A program made the position numbers and the translations under genes. A model generated the notes under the pieces. The model was not told the DNA's origin. It made no database searches and saw nothing but the letters and a program-made list of their open reading frames with translations. Below are positions 32,688 through 38,333 of a stretch of DNA of 38,333 nt, piece by piece. The stretch is from an uncultured Clostridia bacterium (GTDB taxonomy: Bacteria > Bacillota > Clostridia > Oscillospirales > Ruminococcaceae). Position 1 is the stretch's first letter; the number at the start of each line of letters is the position of its first letter. The stretch is taken from positions 1 to 38,333 of the forward strand of contig CALWNT010000142.1 in assembly GCA_944382885.1 (NCBI GenBank), written 5' to 3'.

Positions 32688-32696
32688 AGTATACCA
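32688..32696 (-). promoter_or_regulatory. Extended -10 promoter of the nadBC operon
   Basis: On the minus strand TGG-TATACT is found at 32696-32688; no good -35 box is seen at the right spacing. The transcribed leader of about 170 bases has no feature I recognise. The region 32697-32861 on the other side is AT-rich and holds no supported gene. Confidence 0.5.
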
Positions 32697-32861
32697 TAGG
32701 GAAAAGAAAAAAAGCAACGATATTCTGATACAAATACAGAGGAGATGACCCAAAAAATTAGTGACAATGATAGAGGAGCTCTTTTTCTTATGAGAAATCG
32801 GAGAAGAAAAAAGAAAACGATTAGGATTGCAGCTGTAACGGCATTTGACGGCCTCTTTTGG

Positions 32862-33410
32862 TTAACACGATTTTTTCGTGTTTTTCTCCCATTTTTTCAG
32901 TATTGCAATTCCGATCAGGCCAAAAAGGACGCCCAGTATACTGCCTGTTACAACGTCAGAAAAGTAGTGGACACAGAGGTAAAGCCTTGAAAAAGCAATT
33001 AAAAATGCCATAAGAAAGGCGGGAAGCGCCCATTTGCGGTTCGCCCAAGCCAGTATCACCGCACCGGTAAAGGAAGCAAGAGAGTGCCCGGAAGGGAAAG
33101 AATATCCGGATGGAGCAGAGATGATCAGTTCCAGCTCGGAAAACTCCACAAAAGGACGGGGCCTTTCTACGATGGGTTTGACAATCAGGTTGGCAAAAAT
33201 CGCGCCTACCGCTAAGGCTATCAGCATGACAAAGCCGACTTTCCGGTATTTTTTGCTGCAGAGCAGCAAGACGCCCAAAAGGATCCATAAAATACCAGCA
33301 TCCCCCAAGTGGGTAATCACCGAAAAAATAGGATCCAGTATGGAGTTGTGCAGATGGGTTTGAATGGCATTTAACAGAAAAACATCTATAGAATAAATCC
33401 AATCAAGCAT
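32862..33410 (-). CDS. PAP2-family phosphatase
   Basis: A 182-residue membrane protein with the three phosphatase motifs: KPIVERPRP (near residues 73-81), PSGH in SFPSGHSLASFTG (near 103-114), and SRLYLCVHYFSD (near 142-153) with the catalytic histidine. Five or so membrane helices surround them. Such enzymes dephosphorylate lipid phosphates, for example undecaprenyl pyrophosphate or phosphatidate. Substrate cannot be decided. The ORF stands alone with AGGTGAGG upstream of the start. Confidence 0.93.
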   Translation of the reverse strand: MLDWIYSIDVFLLNAIQTHLHNSILDPIFSVITHLGDAGILWILLGVLLLCSKKYRKVGFVMLIALAVGAIFANLIVKPIVERPRPFVEFSELELIISAPSGYSFPSGHSLASFTGAVILAWANRKWALPAFLMAFLIAFSRLYLCVHYFSDVVTGSILGVLFGLIGIAILKKWEKNTKKSC

Positions 33411-33519
33411 AAGTTTTTCCTCACCTTTGTTATGTTATAGAAGATTTATTGTTAATCTTACCACATCCGGTGAAAATAATAAAGAGGGATCAGTGTTTAT
33501 TGTGATTGTTTGTTTGGAG

Positions 33520-33973
33520 AAACAGAAATTTATCTTTTATAAAAATGACTTTTTCCTATAACTTTCTTTCAGTGAAAAAAGGGAGATTTGCGGGGAATCG
33601 CCCCGCACGCGACCTACTTTTGATGTCCAAAAGTAGGCAAAAGAGCTTCACTCAAACGCCGTGAAGGCTTGGTACGGGTCTTAAAAGCTGGCTCCTAACA
33701 AAGCACAATGAAAAATATTAGTTACTACCAAAGCAACTGCCAGCATAAGCGATAAACTAAATTTTTCCTTCTTTGCATGGTTAGGAGAACACTTTGTAGG
33801 CCCGTACAGCCGCCCCGGCGAGGGGCACGTTTTTGCTTCCTTTTGACGTGGGTCAAAAGGAAGTCGGGGTGCCGGGGTGAAACGCCCGGCAAACGAATTG
33901 GTAAAACAAATTTTGTTCTATCATAAAGGCTGCGAGGGTGGTACCCCCACATAAAAAAGATAAATTTCTGTTT
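33520..33973. repeat. MITE-like imperfect palindrome with 19-base terminal inverted repeats
   Basis: AAACAGAAATTTATCTTTT at 33520-33538 is repeated exactly as its reverse complement at 33955-33973. Inside, the two halves mirror each other: hairpin CCTACTTTTG/CAAAAGTAGG (33613-33637) faces CTTCCTTTTGAC/GTCAAAAGGAAG (33836-33863); GTACGGGTC (33692 region) faces GGCCCGTAC (33799 region); GCTCCTAAC faces GTTAGGAG; GAAAAATATTAG faces CTAAATTTTTCC. No reading frame in it looks real. This fits a non-autonomous mobile repeat of about 454 bases. A target-site duplication is not evident. Confidence 0.65.
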
Positions 33974-34029
33974 TTGAACGGATCCTAGTAATTTCCAAAA
34001 ACTACCTTGATAAACGCGTCTCAAAAGGC

Positions 34030-34092
34030 TTGACTTTTTAGGAGAAGAAGGATATACTAAAGGCAGAAATTAACCACCCATAGGGGGAGGGG
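34030..34092 (+). promoter_or_regulatory. Promoter and likely CsoR operator of copA
   Basis: TTGACT at 34030-34035 and TATACT at 34053-34058 are 17 bases apart. CCACCCATAGGGGGAGG at 34074-34090 has the CCC-ATA-GGG dyad found in CsoR-type operators and lies over the initiation region, next to the Shine-Dalgarno GGGGGAGG. Copper-bound CsoR should leave it, permitting transcription. The operator call rests on pattern and on csoR being in the operon. Confidence 0.65.
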
Positions 34093-34101
34093 GAGGTAGT
34101 T

Positions 34102-36711
34102 ATGAGACATGAAAAATATATGGTGACCGGCATGACCTGTTCGGCATGCTCGTCCCGCGTGGAGAAAACGGTTTCCAAGCTGGAGGGTGTTTCCCAGGCT
34201 GCGGTAAACCTGTTAAGCAATAGTATGACAGTTGATTATGACGAAACTGTTCTTACGCAAAACGAAATTATTAAAGCGATAGAAGATGCCGGATACGGGG
34301 CTTATGTGGAAGAGAAAGCCGCTGGGGAAAAGGCGGCATCTTCTACGCCCGGAAAAGACCCGGTCCAGGAGAATATCCGGAACATGAAAACAAGACTGAT
34401 TGTTTCGATTCTTTTTTCTGTTCCCCTGTTTTATATCTCTATGGGACATATGTTTTCCTGGCCTTTGCCCGGCATTTTATTGGGAGAGGAAAATGCGCTG
34501 ATCTTCGCTTTCACACAGTTTCTTCTTTTGCTGCCGGTAATGGCGGTGAACCATCATTATTATCAAATGGGATTTAAAACCCTGTGGCATCGTTCTCCCA
34601 ACATGGATTCTTTAATCGCGTTAGGCTCTACCGCTGCGGCGGTTTACGGGATTTTTGCCATTTATCAGATCGGATATGGGATGGGGCACGGGAATATGGG
34701 ATTGGTGCACCATTATGCCATGGATTTGTACTTTGAATCCGCCGGGATGATCCTGACTTTGATCACCCTTGGGAAATTTATGGAAGCCCGGGCGAAGGGA
34801 AAAACCTCTGAGGCGATTACCAAATTGATGGATTTGGCCCCAAAAACCGCAAGAGTCATTCGGGATGGGGTAGAGCAGGAAATCCCTTCTGAAGAAGTGG
34901 TAAGCGGTGATCTCCTTGTGGTCAGATCCGGAGAGAGTATCCCCACAGATGGTGTGATTGTGGAGGGGCATTCCTTTGTGGATGAATCTGCGATTACCGG
35001 GGAGAGTATTCCGGTGGAAAAACAGCCGGGAAACAAGGTGGTGGGAGCAACCATCAACCAGTCGGGATATTTTCAGATGCAGGCTACCAAGGTGGGAGAG
35101 GATACCACTTTGGCTCAAATTGTCCGGCTGGTAGAGGAAGCCAGCTCTTCCAAAGCCCCCATTGCGAAGCTTGCGGATAAGGTCAGCGGCATTTTTGTCC
35201 CAGTGGTGATTGTCATTGCGATCCTGTCTTTTGTGGTTTGGCTGATTGCGGGGCAATCCTTTGAATTTGCTCTTTCTACCGGTATTGCGGTGCTGGTGGT
35301 GTCCTGCCCCTGTGCGCTGGGTTTGGCTACGCCTACCGCTATCATGGTGGGAACAGGAAAGGGAGCGGAAAACGGCATTCTGTTAAAATCTGCCGAAGCG
35401 CTGGAAACCGCTCACACCATCACGACTGTGGTGTTGGATAAAACAGGTACCATCACTCAGGGCAAGCCGGCGGTAACGGATCTGCTTCCTCAGCCTGGAA
35501 TTTCTGAAAAAGAGTTTTTGAGCCTTGCAGTGTCTCTGGAAGCCCTTTCGGAGCATCCCTTGGCAAAGGCCATCACGGCTTACGGGGAAGAGAAGAGAAT
35601 CATACCGCAAAAGGCACAGCATTATGAACAGATACCCGGTGAAGGGATTTTAGGAGAGCTTGATAAAGAGCGTTACTTTGCCGGAAATGCCAAAATGGCA
35701 GAAAAGTATCATGCGTTTACCCAGGAGACGGAAAAAGAGGCCAAGAGACTAGCCGCAGAAGGGAAAACACCGCTTTATTTTGGAAAAGAGGGCGCCCTTT
35801 TCGGATTGATCGCTGTCGCAGATCAGATGAAGCCCACCAGCAGGCAGGCGGTGGCAGAATTGAAGCAGATGGGGATTCAAGTGGTCATGCTTACCGGGGA
35901 TAATCAGCTCACTGCTCAAGCGATTCAGAAGCAGTCCGGAGTCGACCGGGTGGTGGCGGAGGTTCTGCCACCCCAGAAAGAAGAAGAAATCCGGCGGCTA
36001 CAGCAGCAGGGAGAAAAAGTCGCTATGGTGGGAGACGGGATCAATGATGCGCCGGCTTTGGCCAGAGCTGATGTAGGAATCGCCATTGGAGCGGGTACTG
36101 ATGTCGCGATTGAATCGGCAGACATCGTCCTGATGAAGAGCGATCTGATGGATGTGGTTTCCGCTATACAACTGTCGAAAGCGGTAATCCGCAATATCCG
36201 TCAGAATCTTTTCTGGGCGTTTTTCTACAACGTGATCGGAATTCCGCTGGCGGCCGGGGTGCTTTATCCGTTTTTTGCGATCAAGATGAACCCGATGTTT
36301 GGAGCGGCCGCCATGAGTTTGAGTTCATTCTGTGTCGTGTCAAACGCTTTGCGGTTAAAGCTGTTTAAACCCAAATTTCACAGTGAATTGCAGGAGAATC
36401 AAACGGAGGCTTGTCCTGTTGCCGTAACCTGCTCCGTTCCGGAACAGGAGAGCGGGAGCTGTCCGTGTGATCAAATAAAAAACGTACAGGAGGAAAATAC
36501 AATGAAAAAAACAATGGTAATCGAAGGTATGATGTGTGCCCACTGCTCCGGCAGAGTAGAAAAGGCGTTAAATGAAATTCCGGGTGTAGAGGCTACTGTC
36601 AATCTGGAAGCCAAAATCGCTGATGTGAATTTAAAAGACGCCAGCGTGTCCGACGAGGTGCTGAAAAAAGCGGTAACCGATGCCGGATATGAAGTGGTGG
36701 AGATCAAATAA
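34102..36711 (+). CDS. copA: Copper-translocating P-type ATPase with C-terminal CopZ-like domain
   Basis: An 869-residue P1B ATPase for Cu(I) export. Residues 1-70 are a heavy-metal-associated domain with C13-x-x-C16. The ATPase core has membrane helices, the metal site C402-P403-C404, the phosphorylation motif DKTGT starting at D446, the HP motif SEHPLAKA, and [10 protein letters not shown]. After the last helices a Cys-containing linker (about 760-800) leads to a second metal domain, 801-869 ([15 protein letters not shown]). This second domain begins exactly at an internal start signal for a separate CopZ-like protein. The stop overlaps the csoR start by one base. C-terminal metal domains are unusual in CopA. 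Confidence 0.96.
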   Translation: MRHEKYMVTGMTCSACSSRVEKTVSKLEGVSQAAVNLLSNSMTVDYDETVLTQNEIIKAIEDAGYGAYVEEKAAGEKAASSTPGKDPVQENIRNMKTRLIVSILFSVPLFYISMGHMFSWPLPGILLGEENALIFAFTQFLLLLPVMAVNHHYYQMGFKTLWHRSPNMDSLIALGSTAAAVYGIFAIYQIGYGMGHGNMGLVHHYAMDLYFESAGMILTLITLGKFMEARAKGKTSEAITKLMDLAPKTARVIRDGVEQEIPSEEVVSGDLLVVRSGESIPTDGVIVEGHSFVDESAITGESIPVEKQPGNKVVGATINQSGYFQMQATKVGEDTTLAQIVRLVEEASSSKAPIAKLADKVSGIFVPVVIVIAILSFVVWLIAGQSFEFALSTGIAVLVVSCPCALGLATPTAIMVGTGKGAENGILLKSAEALETAHTITTVVLDKTGTITQGKPAVTDLLPQPGISEKEFLSLAVSLEALSEHPLAKAITAYGEEKRIIPQKAQHYEQIPGEGILGELDKERYFAGNAKMAEKYHAFTQETEKEAKRLAAEGKTPLYFGKEGALFGLIAVADQMKPTSRQAVAELKQMGIQVVMLTGDNQLTAQAIQKQSGVDRVVAEVLPPQKEEEIRRLQQQGEKVAMVGDGINDAPALARADVGIAIGAGTDVAIESADIVLMKSDLMDVVSAIQLSKAVIRNIRQNLFWAFFYNVIGIPLAAGVLYPFFAIKMNPMFGAAAMSLSSFCVVSNALRLKLFKPKFHSELQENQTEACPVAVTCSVPEQESGSCPCDQIKNVQEENTMKKTMVIEGMMCAHCSGRVEKALNEIPGVEATVNLEAKIADVNLKDASVSDEVLKKAVTDAGYEVVEIK
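36502..36711 (+). CDS. copZ: Probable copper chaperone made from an internal start within copA
   Basis: ATG 36502 is codon 801 of copA, in the same frame, and has AGGAGG at 36488-36493 with an 8-base spacer, as good as any signal in the window. It would yield a 69-residue protein, the normal size of free CopZ, with the MMCAHC metal site and the ferredoxin-like fold ([27 protein letters not shown]...). A free chaperone would bring Cu(I) to CopA and CsoR. So the same bases may code for a fused domain and a free protein. Production of the short form is inferred from the start signal. Confidence 0.6.
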   Translation: MKKTMVIEGMMCAHCSGRVEKALNEIPGVEATVNLEAKIADVNLKDASVSDEVLKKAVTDAGYEVVEIK

Positions 36712-36974
36712 TGCAGGCGGATAAGCAAGCGGTAGGAAATCTTTTAAAAACCGCGAGAGGACAGATTGACGGAATTTTAAAAATGATTGAAGAAGATCGC
36801 TACTGCATCGACATCTCCAACCAGCTGATGGCTGCTCAGTCCGTGCTGAAAAAGGCGAACAGGCTGGTGATTGAAGCCCATTTGAATCATTGTGTCAAAG
36901 AAGCGGTCGAACAGAATGACGCGCAGGAAAAAATCAGTGAGATTATGGGAATCATCGATAAGCTGTCCAAATAA
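36711..36974 (+). CDS. csoR: CsoR-family copper-sensing repressor
   Basis: An 87-residue all-helical protein of the CsoR/RcnR family (DUF156). The Cu(I) ligands C32, H57 and C61 have the same spacing (25 and 4) as in the Mycobacterium CsoR. The helix RGQIDGILKMIEEDRYC is typical. It starts in a TAATG overlap with copA, so its production is coupled to the pump, giving feedback control at the upstream dyad. A terminator follows. Confidence 0.95.
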   Translation: MQADKQAVGNLLKTARGQIDGILKMIEEDRYCIDISNQLMAAQSVLKKANRLVIEAHLNHCVKEAVEQNDAQEKISEIMGIIDKLSK

Positions 36975-37001
36975 GAAGCATTTCATAGCTCGATAGCTGT
37001 T

Positions 37002-37045
37002 ACCTCCCCTGGAATCCGGATCTCGGAAAGACAGGGGAGGTTTTA
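37002..37045 (+). terminator. Intrinsic terminator of the copper operon
   Basis: ACCTCCCCTG at 37002-37011 pairs with CAGGGGAGGT at 37032-37041, then TTTTATT. Confidence 0.9.
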
Positions 37046-37103
37046 TTACCGTAGCATGACCATATGATTCATTAAATATACGCAAATTTGATTTCCGAAA
37101 ATG

Positions 37104-37132
37104 TTGATTTGTTACCGAATGTGTTGTATAAT
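37104..37132 (+). promoter_or_regulatory. Promoter of the DeoR-family gene
   Basis: TTGATT at 37104-37109 and TATAAT at 37127-37132 are 17 bases apart, 49 bases before the start codon. ATGATGATG and dyad-like GAATTCGATAATAGATTATG follow. Confidence 0.75.
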
Positions 37133-37181
37133 GATGATGTCGAATTCGATAATAGATTATGCTCAATTTGGAGGTATAGTT

Positions 37182-37958
37182 ATGTTTATTGAAGAACGAC
37201 ATCAGGAAATATCAGATATGATTAAAGCAAATGGTAAGATCACCATTGCTGAAATTACAAGTAAATACGGTATATCCGATGAATCTGCACGCAGAGATCT
37301 ACGACTACTTGAACAGAAAGGTTTTTGTAAGAGAACCCATGGCGGCGCCATTTCGATAAGACAGGTAAGCGTAAGACCTCCAGTCAACAGAGACTTTGAT
37401 AATATGCCCATTTTTGATAACTACCGAGAGATTTCACGAGCGGCTGTGAAAAATATCAAAGAGAATGACACAGTATATTTGACCGGCGGATCCTTTGGTC
37501 ATATTATGGCTTCCTTTTTGCCGCGGGATATCCATTACACTGTAGTCGTAAATTCAGTTGATATCGGCAAGGAACTCAGAAGTTTTGAAAACATCGATGT
37601 ATACATCGCCGGTGGAAAAATGCGGCAAAGCGGTTCACTGGTTGATAGCCTGGCCAACGAATTTGTAAGCAGATTGCATTTTGATCTCTGTTTTATTACT
37701 GGAGGCGGTCTGACAGCAGAATTCGGTTTGTCCAACGGTACAGATGAAACGGCGACATTCCAACGCACTGTAATTAAAAACAGTCGTAGTAGATGTCTCG
37801 TGATACCAAGTTCAAAAATCGGCGTCGATTCTTTCATTAAAGTTTGTGATGTAGATGTCTTTGACTCTATTATCACAGACTGGGATTGCGTAGAAGATCA
37901 GATTACCGCCATCGAAGAAAGAGGCGTCGAGATTACAGTTGTTGAGGAGCCAAAATGA
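37182..37958 (+). CDS. DeoR-family transcriptional regulator
   Basis: A 258-residue protein from ATG 37182 (GGAGG 7 bases upstream; the frame is open further upstream but the promoter lies inside that part). The N-terminus is a DeoR helix-turn-helix (ERHQEISDMIKANGKITIAEITSKYGISDESARRDLRLLEQKGFCKRTHGGA). The rest is the DeoR sensor domain, a sugar-phosphate isomerase-like fold, with NDTVYLTGGSFGH and DVYIAGGKMRQSGSLVDSLANEF. Such proteins usually control sugar-use genes and respond to a phosphorylated sugar. No sugar genes are in the window, so the target is unknown. It overlaps the next gene by 4 bases. Confidence 0.93.
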   Translation: MFIEERHQEISDMIKANGKITIAEITSKYGISDESARRDLRLLEQKGFCKRTHGGAISIRQVSVRPPVNRDFDNMPIFDNYREISRAAVKNIKENDTVYLTGGSFGHIMASFLPRDIHYTVVVNSVDIGKELRSFENIDVYIAGGKMRQSGSLVDSLANEFVSRLHFDLCFITGGGLTAEFGLSNGTDETATFQRTVIKNSRSRCLVIPSSKIGVDSFIKVCDVDVFDSIITDWDCVEDQITAIEERGVEITVVEEPK

Positions 37959-38143
37959 ATCGTGAGCAAAAACTACGAAATCTGATTCTGGATAGATATA
38001 CGAGTTTTCGTCAGTTTGCTATTGAGGCTGACATTCCGTATAGCACGCTTATGACGTTGCTTTCTCGTGATATAGGCGGAGCTTCGTTTGATACTGTTAT
38101 TCTGATTTGCAAAAAGCTCGACCTTGATCCATTCAAAATTTAG
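37955..38143 (+). CDS. Minimal XRE-type helix-turn-helix protein
   Basis: A 62-residue protein consisting of little more than a Cro-like helix-turn-helix (LRNLILDRYTSFRQFAIEADIPYSTLMTLLSRDIGGASFDTVILICKKLDLDPFKI). The ATGA overlap with the DeoR-family stop shows translational coupling. The pair may control the small membrane protein gene that follows. No sensor domain is present, so it may act with or against the DeoR protein. Confidence 0.85.
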   Translation: MNREQKLRNLILDRYTSFRQFAIEADIPYSTLMTLLSRDIGGASFDTVILICKKLDLDPFKI

Positions 38144-38211
38144 GCTTTAACCTCTATTGAGAGGCCATAATTTACTGATATTCAAATTGGGATTTGTAGA
38201 GGAGACAGCAT

Positions 38212-38333
38212 ATGAAAAAAGCAGAAGGTATCTGTTCTGTGATAGGGAGCCTTGTAGGTGCAATAGGAACCGGAGTAGCTATTTACTTCACTGGAAGCGT
38301 TTGGTGTTCAATTATAGGATTTTTAGGTTTTAT
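38212..38333 (+). CDS. Small membrane protein, truncated by the window end
   Basis: The first 40 codons of a gene that runs off the right edge. AGAGGAG precedes the ATG by about 7 bases. The product begins MKKAEGICSVIGSLVGAIGTGVAIYF and continues with a second hydrophobic stretch (WCSIIGFLGF), so at least one membrane helix is likely. No family can be named from this much. It stands 68 bases after the XRE-type gene in the same direction. Confidence 0.55.
   Translation, partial: MKKAEGICSVIGSLVGAIGTGVAIYFTGSVWCSIIGFLGF

Noticed and set aside
33725-34024. 99-codon leftward frame upstream of copA
   Set aside because: It lies over the palindromic repeat, crosses both hairpins, and has no protein-like pattern.

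Overview
The window looks like a chromosomal segment of a low-to-mid G+C anaerobic Firmicute of the class Clostridia. Signs are AGGAGG ribosome-binding sites, frequent GTG/TTG starts, TTGACA/TATAAT promoters, a split transketolase, PyrK-dependent dihydroorotate dehydrogenase, an ECF transporter S component and CsoR copper control. I cannot name the species. No rRNA, tRNA or CRISPR array was seen.

Positions 1 to about 13,700 are the right-hand part of an integrated mobile element whose left end lies outside the window. It begins with the 3' end of a type I restriction R subunit. A tightly packed rightward defence operon follows (221-7325): an EVE-McrB fusion, McrC, an unrecognised 479-residue protein, a Gly/Ala-rich membrane protein, a coiled-coil J-domain protein and a HIRAN protein. 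The last four form a candidate undescribed module. A control locus comes next (ImmA-like protease and XRE repressor leftward, an operator-rich promoter at 8463-8555). The rightward operon after it encodes a Y-family polymerase, a possible UmuD-like partner, a small unknown protein, a second ImmA/IrrE-type protein and a zinc ribbon. The element ends with structured RNA, an excisionase whose ribosome-binding site is buried in a long hairpin, and a Tn916-type integrase. No conjugation genes are visible.

From about 13,800 the sequence is housekeeping chromosome: a single-pass membrane protein, ilvD, a GNAT acetyltransferase, the pyrimidine genes pyrC, pyrF and pyrK-pyrD (the last two followed by a histidine phosphatase and ruvX), an XRE regulator with six APF repeats, an ECF S component, a zinc-dependent phospholipase C family protein, a UMF1-type MFS transporter, a two-subunit transketolase, nadB-nadC and a PAP2 phosphatase. 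pyrC and pyrF share an unusual leader motif. Most units are separated by clear intrinsic terminators.

The right end holds a 454-bp imperfect palindrome with 19-bp terminal inverted repeats (MITE-like), a copA-csoR copper operon in which a CopZ-like chaperone is both fused to CopA and preceded by its own start signals, a DeoR-family regulator overlapping a tiny XRE gene, and the start of a small membrane protein cut by the window edge.
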